A DNA stretch of 64,000 nt from positions 2,153,501 to 2,217,500 of the forward strand of contig JAHQIY010000010.1 in assembly GCA_019054805.1 (NCBI GenBank), written 5' to 3'. The DNA is from Brachionus manjavacas (lineage: Eukaryota; Rotifera; Eurotatoria; Ploima; Brachionidae). Under the pieces are notes generated by a model, which saw nothing but the letters and a program-made list of their open reading frames with translations, ran no database searches and was not told where the DNA came from. Below are positions 32,505-42,615 of the stretch, piece by piece (position 1 is the first letter of the stretch; every line of letters starts with the position of its first letter). The position numbers and the translations under genes are program-made.

Positions 32505-34178
32505 GTAGTGCTGCAGGCTCGGAATCGCTGGGCACAGTTTTTGGTACTTTTTCATTCGACAAAAACATACAAAAGTGTTTTTTATCTCTCTTTTCCTCTC
32601 TATTTCTCTCATGAATTGTTAGATGTTGGCTTATTTTTCTCTTTGAAAAAGAGCTTACAAATACCGATTTGTTGTCTTTAATTGATAATATCTTCCTTTT
32701 TGTTTAATTGCTAAATTTTTTTCATTTATAATTTTATTTTTTAAATTTTTTAGATTAATCTTGAAATAAAAATGACCTCATTAAAAAGAAATATTGATCA
32801 AGACACCAACCTATCTGTTTCTACCTAAACAAATATGACTCTGGCAATCAAAGCTCTCAGGAGTAAATAGGAATATTTGGTAACTAAAAAGTCGAGTTTA
32901 ATAGCCAAACCATGGTTTTGAAAACCAAAAGAATCATCGAGTTTGGGTCTAGATCTACATAATTTTGAGATATTAACCTAAGGACAAATGACTGTATATT
33001 CGGTTTGGCCTAGTTAAAGCCCTATAGTAAAATATAGATATTTTCTTTTTTTTTAATTTTCTTAAAATTTTCTAATTAAAAATTGATTTTTACCAAAAAA
33101 AAACAGAATTATATTGCGCGAAATCAATGTAAACGGTGAAAAATTCAAAAATATGCATCTTTTTTTTATTGGAGAAAATAAAAAAGAACACATATTAATT
33201 TCGAGCTTAGATTGGGGCCCAGCCGAATGATTTTTTCTTAGATTTTGTTCTTGCGTGAAGGCTCAAAAATTTTAAATAAGAAAATATTGTGGGGAATATG
33301 GGTCCGTGTTTTAGGAATAACCAACACATTAAGTAATATTTTATTATTTAAAACTTATTTAATTTTTTTACTACTTCTTTATTGTTTTTATCTTACTTAA
33401 CTTAATTTTAGTTAATTATTTTTTAAATTTTTTACAAAAGGATATATTATGATTTCAGCAGTGAAGTTTTAAGAAAATTAAGCAAAAAAAAAAAAAAAAT
33501 TTCTAAAAAAAGAATGAAAATTAAAAAAATAATAACTGGTGGTTGAAAGGAGGTTTTAAATCTAGATTTTTTTAAATTAATTTAAAAATATACGATATCA
33601 TAAAAAGAAAAGAAAATCAAAGAACGCAATAAATGATTTTTAATGGCCTAAAAAATTATGTGATAATTTTTGAATTATTTTTAGACAAAATAATTATTAC
33701 ATAGCTTTAGTTCGATTAAATAATTAAATTTGCATCTAACCATGTGTATTTTTTATTGTTTTTAATATTTCCGATGAATTTAGTATTTTGAATAAATTAG
33801 TTCCAATTAAGACGTTGTTAAAAAGTAAGATTGGACTTTTACCCTTATTTTCGTCTTTACCCATGTTTTTTTCCAACAAAAATAGTTAAGTGTCTTGATC
33901 AAAACATTTTTTTAAAGAGGTCATTTTTAATTTAAGATTAACTCAAAAATTTAAAAACTGAGATTAAAAATGATAATCATTTACTGATTAAACAAAAGGG
34001 AAGAAATTAAAAATTAATTACCATAAATCGGTATTTGTGAGCTCTTTTTCAAAAAGAAAGAATTTATTAGATTTATTTGAAAGAGGAATAGAGAGAGAAA
34101 GAGAGAAAAAAATCTTTTGAATGATTTTGTCGAATGAAAAAGTGCCATAAACTGTGCCCAGTTGCTTCAGAAAAACTA
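32505..34178. repeat. Large inverted repeat, about 300-bp arms, 1.07-kb spacer
   Basis: Left arm about 32505-32815 and right arm about 33885-34178 are complementary at roughly 75-80%, sharing AATCGGTATTTGT, GTCGAATGAAAAAGT and AACTGTGCCCAG. Read outside to inside, each arm runs into a similar ATGACCTCxTTAAAAA stretch followed by a short open Lys/Asp-rich frame. This is either a transposon with long TIRs or two diverged copies of one sequence inserted head to head. Confidence 0.7.
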
Positions 34179-34470
34179 TTCGAACCAAAGCTTTTACAAA
34201 AAGACAAATTAAATCATAATGACTTGTTAATATTTTAAGTTGAGCGGCTCGGACGGCGCGGCAACAAACTGGTCTCAGCAAGGACCACGAATCTGAGCCC
34301 TCTATAACCCAAACGATGATTTGTTTGATTTTGTATATTACAAAAAATAAGATAATGCTAGTATCGATGAATTATTTTATTAGAAAAATTCAGTTTCAGA
34401 TTGTATTACTATTTTGATTCTTTATAATAACATATTATAATGTCTGTTTGAATTCTGAGTAATTTAAATT
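34179..34470. other. Flank with a short GC-rich patch
   Basis: A GC-rich patch at 34240-34310 (CGGCTCGGACGGCGCGGCA) stands out from AT-rich surroundings. No gene was recognised. Confidence 0.45.
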
Positions 34471-34474
34471 CAGC

Positions 34475-35940
34475 AGAACAAGACAAGGCCATTTCCAAAC
34501 TAAAAAATACCAACTCAAAAGACCTTGACGGTATTTCCAACAAAATAATAAAAAACTTCAACGAAACAAACAAAAACTACGTCCTACATCTATTCAACCA
34601 CTCGCTAGATCTACATCATGTACCACCCGCCTGGAAATCAGCCAAAATCATACTTATTCACAAAATAAAATCCGACCCTGACCTACTTCAATCGTACAGG
34701 CCCATATCTCTCCTCAGTGCACTTGGTAAAACTCTAGAGAAAATTATAAACTCTAGGCTTACCAAATGGTCATTTAACAAAAACATCCCAATCGAAGAAC
34801 AAGCCGGTTTTCGTAAAAAAAGATCCACCCAAGACGTTATCTTCAAGCTCATTGATTACTTTACGATTTCGAAAAAGCATTCGACACTATCCCACATAAT
34901 CTGATGACTCAAAAGCTTCACAAACTCAAGTGCCCAGCCAAATTAGGGAAATGGATCAAATCCTATCTCGACAACAGAACCCTTCAAGTCAACATAAACA
35001 AAAGTACATCATCGAGTCACAACATAAAGGCAGGTCTGCCACAAGGAGGCTGTTTAAGTGCTCTACTTTTCGCTCTATACATAAACGACGTAGCAAATAA
35101 ACTACGACTGCTTAAAATCCACTTTGCCTTATTTGCCGACGACATAACAGTGTGGTGCGCCAGCAAAAATCTCAAAACTATCGAACGTAAATTACAAAAA
35201 GCCATCAAGATTATGCACGACTTCGCAAATAAATGGGGCATTAAAATCAAAGCAAATAAAACAAACTATACTATATTACAAAAAAAATATAAAACAGCGT
35301 TCAACATATCGCCTCCTCTCTCTAAATAGGCAACACTACTATCCTTAAAATCGATAATCCGATCCTACTTGGCATCACCTTAGACAAACATCTCTCATTC
35401 GATAGGCATTTCCAAGATATGCACAAATCCCTAGCCAAGAAGCTTCATCTTATTGGTCTCCTGAGCAGTAAAAATTACAATATCAACCCCGAATACCTCA
35501 TTACCATATACAAAGCATTCATCCTCTCCAAAATCCAAACAGTATGCTCCCGTTCACTGTCGCTTCCAAATCAATAAAAGATAAATTACAAATCATTCAA
35601 AACAAAACACTTAAAAGAATACTCAAAGTGTCACAAAAAAACCCCACCATATTAGTCCACACATTAGCTAACACCCAACCACTGAACACAAAAATCAAAA
35701 CACTACTCATTAACTACAAATCTAATGCCCGCATCAATAAAATAAAAAGAAAATTTAAAAAAAAATTAAAGCCTTTGGTCAGGAAGCTACTTATTCAACT
35801 CATCAATTTCAAATTTTTTAAACTTAAATTTATTAATTTGATTTTATTTTTTACTTATAAAATGCTGTCTATAAAGAAGTAAATTTACTTCTATAAAGGC
35901 TTGGATGAAATAAGCCAAATCAAATAAATAAATAAAAATA
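34475..35940 (+). pseudogene. LINE reverse transcriptase, 5'-truncated, with A-rich tail
   Basis: It reads from SKDLDGISNKIIKNF through SYRPISLLSALGKTLEKII, EQAGFRKKRSTQDVIF, FEKAFDTIPHN, GLPQGGCLSALLFALYINDV and FADDITVWC to the C-terminal half, ending near 35883 and followed by an (AAAT)n-like tail to 35940. This is a non-LTR RT of Jockey/CR1-like type. At least one frameshift before FEKAFD (about 34865) and a stop after PPLSK (35327) with further shifts break it. Codon use is C-rich at third positions, unlike the AT-biased LINE at 48.6 kb. Confidence 0.9.
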
Positions 35941-35987
35941 AATTCAGCAAATTTAAATCAAAAATAAATGATTCTTTATTTAATTTG

Positions 35988-36022
35988 AATGTTCCGAATA
36001 TAAACTTTTTATTCGGAACATT
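35988..36022. repeat. 13-bp perfect hairpin
   Basis: AATGTTCCGAATA (35988-36000) and its complement (36010-36022) with a 9-nt loop. Confidence 0.65.
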
Positions 36023-36489
36023 AATTATTAGATAATGCAAGAATCGATAAAATATTGTTTAATAAATTTTTCCTTTTCGAAATAAAATATTTTTTTATTA
36101 CTTGACAAGCATGACTAATTTATTTCTGAAAAATGACATATTAAGAAATTGAATTGTTTTGTTAATTTTAATCGAGCAAAAAATAAAGACAAATGTGGAA
36201 AGATTTCAACTTCATGTGCTTACAGTAAAAGCTGTGATGAAAAACTCATTGAAATTAAAAGGATTAGTTTTTGAAAAAAGTTAATTGAAAATTAATTTTA
36301 AATGCTAATTAAAACCGAGCTAATCTGAACATAAGACTACAAAATCTAATACAATGAGACGTTTGTTAGTTGTGTTCAAGTGATTTTGAACAAAACAAAC
36401 AAACGTTAGTTGTGTTCTAACTTAAAGTCTTAGTCCTTTTTTTTTAAATTCCGACTTTTAATTGACTTAAAAACTCAATCTCAAATTAA
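36023..36489. other. Noncoding stretch
   Basis: CGTTTGTTAGTTGTGTTC is partly repeated at 36360 and 36403 in direct orientation. Nothing else recognised. Confidence 0.5.
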
Positions 36490-36682
36490 TTGCATTTCGG
36501 GTTTTAATTCTTTTAATTGCACATTGCATTAAATGGGCCCTAGTGGCCAAAAAAGTAGCATCTGGCAAATTTTTCCTGTCCGATTTGAATAATTGGTATC
36601 TGTAATGCATGCTCTCCAAAAAAAGACCAATGGCCGAAAGTCACACTGTCGATCAATTGTGAGGTAGATGCCATTAATTTTT
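36490..36682 (-). CDS. Candidate small gene sharing its first exon with 37593-37958
   Basis: On the minus strand, the start MASTSQLIDS (ATG near 36674) repeats the first exon of the gene at 37958, including about 40 bp of nearly identical DNA. The direct frame continues VTFGHWSFFGEHALQIPII to a stop near 36540. Alternatively, removing a very short GT-AG stretch of about 31 nt would join MASTSQLIDS to a basic segment, YQLFKSDRKNLPDATFLATR. Such an intron is implausibly short, so the structure is unresolved. Either a paralogue or an alternative 5' exon. Confidence 0.35.
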
Positions 36683-37084
36683 TTCTTTTATAGGCAAAAA
36701 CATTCGAAAGATCAAAAACAAGAAAAATTTTAGTTTGGGCAATGTGTTGCGAGAGCTTTGGGTCGAGAGATGCGATTCGTTGCATGAGGCTATTAATCTG
36801 ACGACACTAATGACCTTAGATTCTTTGATCGATATTATATTATTTAATATTATATTAATTATTATATCAAATAATTATCCGGCTTTAAGTGACCAAAAAT
36901 CCGGCTTTAAGTGTTTCTTTTTTTCAATTAAAATCTCTTGAATTTATTGTTAAAATTAGAAAAGATATAAGCAATTAATTAATGAGTTACTGTTTTAAAT
37001 TATTTTCGATTAAGAATCAATGCTGGATAAAGAGGCAAATATTGATTGACTTTCTTTTTAAATTTGTCCTCATTTGTTTTTTCA

Positions 37085-37389
37085 TTAGACCATTGGAAAT
37101 ACCAGACTTAGACTTGGCGATGAATTTTTTCTAAGCAAACAATCTTCAGCAGGCTTTAAGCTCACAGTAATGCAACGTTTTTCATTACTTATTATCGAAT
37201 CATTGAAATTTGAACAGTATCGCTCTGTTTCGAGGTTGGTATTTTTTATTTCCAAGATATGTTTCATTATTTCCTTGAGTTTTTCCTCGCCATCCAAACT
37301 TGTCGATCCGCATTTGTCATTGTGTTTATCTAATTAAGCAACAAAAACTCAAAATCATTTTCAGCAAACATCGCCTCTTGTTCGCTCAT
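37085..37389 (-). CDS. Candidate small hypothetical protein
   Basis: A 70-codon frame starts MDGEEKLKEIMKHILEIK (37297) and ends LSLVFPMV (37085). Upstream, MSEQEAMFAENDFEFLLLN (ATG at 37389) runs to a stop in another frame, then DKHNDKCGSTSLDG leads into the 70-codon part, so an intron or one-base change is needed to join them. Charged, helix-prone; no recognised family. Lies between two copies of the MASTSQLID exon on the same strand. Confidence 0.35.
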
Positions 37390-37592
37390 CACGTTACCTT
37401 TTATTTTTAATATTGAATTTGGAAATTCAATTTTTGTTTGTCCAGTCCTAGATTTTATGATCGTTCCGGAATCTCACATTCCATATATTTTATCAAAAGG
37501 TTTTTAAAATATGACCTGTGATTATTATCCTTTAAAAAATATAAAATCTGGAATTATTTTTGGAAATTTTTCTTTTAAATCACTTTTAGTGA

Positions 37593-37958
37593 TTAATCTA
37601 CATCAACTATGCGGTCATCACTTTCATTTGTTTCAACACTCTCTGTGCGCTGACTCACTTTTTCAAATTGCTTCCGGTTCTCTTTTCTATAGAATTTCAG
37701 TTGGATTAGATGCCAAACATTTAAATAAAAAATTTAATGGAAAAGAGTATATCTATTTTTAACTTACATTAATGACTTTAGGAATACGCTCTAATTGGTC
37801 AAGTTTTTTACTCATTTCACCCATTGTTTGCTGCATTTTTTCCATGTGATGAATTAACTTAAAAAAAAAAAATTATCATATATTATAATTTAAAATAAAA
37901 AATCAGTAATTAATTTTTGCTGATTCACACAGTCGATCAATTGTGAGGTAGATGCCAT
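37593..37958 (-). CDS. Small coiled-coil protein, three exons, 68 residues
   Basis: Exons (minus) 37958-37929, 37857-37768 and 37679-37593, all phase 0 with GT-AG borders (donors GTGAAT and GTAAGT), encode MASTSQLIDC, then HHMEKMQQTMGEMSKKLDQL, and end DDRIVDVD. Introns are 71 and 88 bp, the size seen in neighbouring real genes. The second exon is a heptad-like coiled coil and the end is acidic. I do not recognise the family. The first exon is repeated at about 36650. Expression is unproven. Confidence 0.5.
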
Positions 37959-38608
37959 TAATTAGAATTTAGAATTTTTATTGATGAGCCAAAAATTAGA
38001 ATTTTTGCAAAATGACTCAATAAAGCTTTGTTTGAATAACTTAAGATTCAAATTTTATCCGATAAGATTTAAAAGGTTTTGAGTCAAAACTTTTAAAATC
38101 TTATTTACAGAGACATAGGTAAATAAGATTAGAAATGTGCAAAGCAAATAAAAAAATCATGAAAAAAATTAAAATTAAACTAAAATAAAATTGAAGTAAA
38201 ATAAGTTAAAATTTAATAAAAAACGATAATTAAAATAGACAAATTGAAAAAGTAATGATAGACAAATGATTACTGATTAAATGAATGAATACGTATTAGA
38301 AGTTCAAAAAAATTTATTTAATTTAAATGAATATAAAAATCATAAAAAATAATTGATAACAATTATTATTTTGTTGACTTTTTTTATTGATACTTTTAAA
38401 TTTTTTTGTCTAAATTATGTCTAAAAAATTTAAGTCAATTAAACAAATTAATTACAAGTATAAATTATTTTTTTTCAAACAATTTTTCATTAATCAATTA
38501 TTTTAAAAAAGTATTTGAATATTTATGAAAAGATTATAAAATATTTGACAAAGAAAATACTTTTTTTATTAAACAGTTGTCAAAAGTAGAAGATTTGACT
38601 GACATAAA
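37959..38608. other. AT-rich noncoding stretch
   Basis: Nothing recognised apart from the upstream flank of the minus-strand small gene. Confidence 0.5.
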
Positions 38609-38730
38609 CATTTAATCGTCTATTTAATTTTTTTACCTTCTTTATATATTAGTTTTTTTTCATTTTAATAAAAGTTTTAGCCCCATAAAAATGATTTTTA
38701 TAAATAAAAAAATAAATAGACAATTAAATG
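38609..38730. mobile_element. Short MITE, about 122 bp
   Basis: Ends CATTTAATCGTCTATTTA and complement form inverted repeats. The interior ACCTTCTTTATATATTAG and CCATAAAAATGATTTTTAT also occurs at 26645-26745 in reverse orientation, so at least two copies exist in the window. Confidence 0.65.
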
Positions 38731-40565
38731 TCTATTTTATAGCTAAGTAATTGATTCAGTTTGTTATATACATAAAAATGACTAATTATTTACCATACAA
38801 AATTCGATTAATTAAAAAAAGTATTGACTCAGTTAGTCCAGAACACATTCGAAGCACTCTTGTTACAACACCATTATCATTATCATATTTCATTCTTTTT
38901 AAGGTCCATCATATTTTTTGATTATGTTCTAACCTTTTATGCTTCTTTTTATAAGAAGCTATCTTTATTTTATCTCTATACTTTAAACTTTTAAATTTAA
39001 TTTTGGAAGCGAGTCCACCTCAATCTCATAAGTATTTATTGAAATGAAAGAAAATAAGCAGTCAAAATTAAAGTCGTGATTTTACAATTTTAAAACTATT
39101 TGAAATTGATGCATTTTTATATGAAAAATTTCAATCATATTATGGTCTTGATTTTAAAACAAAAAACAAATTAAAATTTTCGAAAATTTTTTTATTCTTT
39201 TTTAAATGAAAATTCTAGTTAAATCAGGAAAATCAGAAAAATTAAAAAAATATTAAACTTGTAAATATCTCATTTTAATTCAGGGAGAAGCCCAGAGCTT
39301 ACAAGTTATTAAAATTAGTCTGACCATGGGCTTATGTACACATTTATGTATAAAGTAATGGAAAATTGGAATTTAGTAAAATTTTAAATTAAAGAAATAT
39401 AAAATAATGTTCCATTAGTTCGAAAAAGAAAAATATTCAAATTTATTTCATGCTCATGGGCTTGTATTTAATTCTTTTTTTAATTTATTTATTTTATTTA
39501 TTTATATCTTATATCGTCGAAAAGTGGGGTGCTTATAGGCTAATGCTAATTTTTAGACCTGGGCTAGTCTGTCAGGTTTTACGGTAAGTGAAAAATTAAA
39601 CGATTTTTAAAGTCTAATTTAAGAACAGTCTTAAATTAGACTAAAAAGTAAGCTAATTTTTAAATATGAATTTTTTGATTTAAAAAGTGCATCAATTGCA
39701 AATGATGTTAAAATTGAACAATTTTGTTTTTCTTTAATTTTACACTGGCGCTTTCCTTTACTTGAATTTTTCACTAAATGCCCATTGGAATTGATTTTAA
39801 TATGTATTTTTATAGAATTTAAAAATTGGACTTTTATTCACTTTTGAATTTAACCATCAAACAAAATCTTAAAGCCGACTCAAGTTTTAAGAAGATGGCA
39901 TAAGTGACTTAAATTATGTTAAAATGACCCGATAGCTTGATCTATGGACATATTTAAAAAGAAAAAAAATTTAAATGACAAACAAAAAGTCGTCGCTCTA
40001 TCACACTCATTTTAACTTGTGATATGATAAACAAAATGCATAAATTTATTTTTATTTATAAATGGTAAAATTTGAAAAAAGGTGCAAGTTTTTTATTCAT
40101 AGGTTAATGTTGATTTTTCATAATTATTTTACGAAATTAAAAAAAAATCTTTTTAATTTTCACTTATGGCAACTTTTCTCCAGGGATAGCTAAATTCTAA
40201 AAGCTGGCATTCCGGACCGAGCATAGCTTTGAATCCACACTCCACAAAATTCTAGCTGGATTGTCGACAAAGCAAAAATGACGCCATTCCGCATATGCTA
40301 AATTCAAGCGACAGCTTACATGGACATTATAAAAATGCTTACATCGAACAACGCTTTTGAGTTAAGATGAAGAAATTCGATTTGTGATATAACATCAAAA
40401 ATCTTGATAAAAATGTTGCTGAATGCAAAATTAAAAGAAAATATTTTTACAAGATAAAATTTCTTTATTTTGAAGTTTAAATTAGCATTTTATTTTTTCC
40501 ATGTAACCTAGAATAAATACCAGGTCCTGAATAAAGAAATTTATAGTCTTTTTTAGATTTTTATT
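38731..40565. other. Upstream region of SHMT
   Basis: Mostly AT-rich. A mixed-composition patch at 40190-40330 may hold promoter or 5' sequence. A T-rich tract ending TTTTTTAG closes at 40556, 9 nt before the SHMT start codon. Confidence 0.5.
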
Positions 40566-42460
40566 ATGCTCGGATCCCGTTTTGCAGCAAAAATCACTGC
40601 CAATTTGATCAAGCACTCAGCACTAGCCAAAAACACTCTCGGGTAAGAATCTCGGCTCGACTTTTAAATGCTAGTCTTTTCACCAATCTTCCATCTTCAC
40701 ATAAATTTGCTTGTTCATCTCAAAACTTCTTGCAAACATGTACACTTTTGCAAAGAATGCACTGACTAAGCAAGTTCCAATACACAACTCACACACACAG
40801 CTAGTTCATTTCTCGTCAAGGCGTGTTAGACTTGGATAAAAGGCTTATTAGCCAATTTCATTTCTCTTAATAATAATTAAAAAGCCACTTTGAATTTTTT
40901 AGAAGGCAACAAACTTTTGTATCCACAAGTGGAATAATGGCTCACAACAAATTGAATCAACCACTAGCCGAATTCGACCCGGAGATGGCCGAACTGATCC
41001 AGCGAGAAAAGCAGCGCCAAAAGCGAGGCCTCGAGCTCATCGCCTCGGAGAACTTCACCAGCCGAGCTGTCTTGGACACTCTTGGCTCCTGTTTGAGCAA
41101 CAAATATTCCGAGGGCTACCCTGGACAAAGGTACATCTGAATAAAATTTAAATAAAAAAATTTTTTTTTCTATTTCCTTTTTTATTTTCTAAACCCTAAT
41201 TTTTCACAGATATTACGGAGGTAATGAGCTGATTGACAAAATCGAGCTCTTGACCCAAAAACGAGCCTTGGAAGTGTTCGGTCTTGATGCGGCCAAGTGG
41301 GGAGTGAACGTGCAGGCTTTGTCCGGATGCCCGGCCAATTTTGCTGTCTACACCGCTCTCATAGGTCCGCATGGCCGCATTATGGGTCTCAACTTGCCAG
41401 AAGGCGGTCATCTCAGTCACGGATTTTACACTCCGACTAAAAAGATATCAGCCACTTCAATCTACTTTGAGAGCATGCCATACGGTCTTGACCAAGAGAC
41501 CGGTCTCATTGACTACGAGAGACTACATGAAAATGCCAAGCTGTTCAGACCGAACATGATCATTTCCGGAACTAGCTGCTACTCCAGACACTTGGACTAC
41601 AAGAAATTTAGGCAAATATGCGATGACACTGGTGCTATCATGCTGAGTGACATGGCCCACATTTCAGGCCTAGTGGCGGCCAAGTGTGTACCCGATCCAT
41701 TCGAGTATTCCGACATTGTCACCACCACCACTCACAAATCACTGCGCGGACCCAGAGCAGCGCTCATCTTCTTCAGAAAAGGCCTGAAGCAAGTAGACAA
41801 AAATGGAAAGGAAATTTTCTATGACTATGAAAAAAAGATCAACGAAGCTGTGTTCCCGGGTCTCCAAGGCGGACCGCACAACAACGCAATTGGAGGTTGG
41901 TGACCAAAATTTTGTCTTTTTTTTTAAAATTTTTTTTCAAAGCTATCGCTGTCGCTCTGAAGGATTGTGCCACCGAAGAGTTCAGACAATATGGACGCCA
42001 GGTCATCGAGAACAGTCAGACCTTGTGCAATGAGCTGATCAGACGAGGCTATAAGATAGTCACTGGTGGAACCGAGAACCACTTGTTCTCTGTTGACTTG
42101 AGATCTGTTGGTTTGAATGGCAGCAAGGGTGAAAAGGTGCTGGAAGAAATTTCGATTGCCACTAACAAAAACACTTGTCCAGGAGACAAGAGCGCTTTGT
42201 CGCCAAGTGGCATCCGTATCGGAACACCCGCATTGACATCTAGAAACTTTAAAAAAGATGAATTTTTAAAAGTGGCCGATTTCATCGATCAAGGTTTTAA
42301 GCTTGCAGTTGAAATTAACCAAGCTTCTGGTGGTCAAACTTTGAAGGATTTTAAGGAAAAAATGGTCCGTCCTGAATTCGACCAAAAGCTCAAGGCTCTC
42401 AGAGAGAAAGTTGAAAATTTTGCGGTTCAATTTCCAATGCCTGGTTTGGATGATTATTAA
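40566..42460 (+). CDS. SHMT: Serine hydroxymethyltransferase, mitochondrial form with leader, four exons
   Basis: Exons 40566-40642, 40903-41130, 41210-41895 and 41943-42460 (GT-AG introns of 260, 79 and 47 bp) encode 502 residues. SHMT is a PLP enzyme that converts serine plus tetrahydrofolate to glycine plus methylene-tetrahydrofolate, feeding one-carbon metabolism. The PLP lysine is in [12 protein letters not shown] (about Lys278); [26 protein letters not shown] and [11 protein letters not shown] are standard family blocks. The first exon, [20 protein letters not shown], has basic and hydroxyl residues and no acidic ones, as expected for a mitochondrial leader. A second ATG (40937, residue 38, MAHNKLNQ) sits just before the conserved core and could start a cytosolic form. 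AATAAA at 42500. PDRG1 follows 155 bp downstream on the same strand. Confidence 0.96.
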
Positions 42461-42499
42461 ATTTTAGACTGTTTTTTTTTTTCTAGCCTAATAATATAT

Positions 42500-42608
42500 A
42501 ATAAAATTTTGATAAAATTTTTTCTTAATTATTCTTCAAAAAGACCAAGAGTAGCTGAGTGGTCTTGAGAATTTTTTGTCAGGTGTAAGACTGTTTTTTG
42601 GTGATTAG
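42500..42608 (+). promoter_or_regulatory. SHMT poly(A) signal and possible trans-splice acceptor of PDRG1
   Basis: AATAAA at 42500-42505 is followed by a T-rich tract ending GATTAG (AG at 42607-42608), 7 nt before the PDRG1 ATG. The order poly(A) signal, then acceptor, then next ATG is what an operon resolved by spliced-leader trans-splicing would show. A cis acceptor of an unseen upstream exon is the alternative. Confidence 0.45.
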
Positions 42609-42615
42609 GACTGAA

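Noticed and set aside
42541-42595. tRNA A-box-like sequence AGTAGCTGAGTGGTC between SHMT and PDRG1
   Set aside because: No B box follows and no cloverleaf can be drawn; only a 7-bp stem AAGACCA/TGGTCTT is present.
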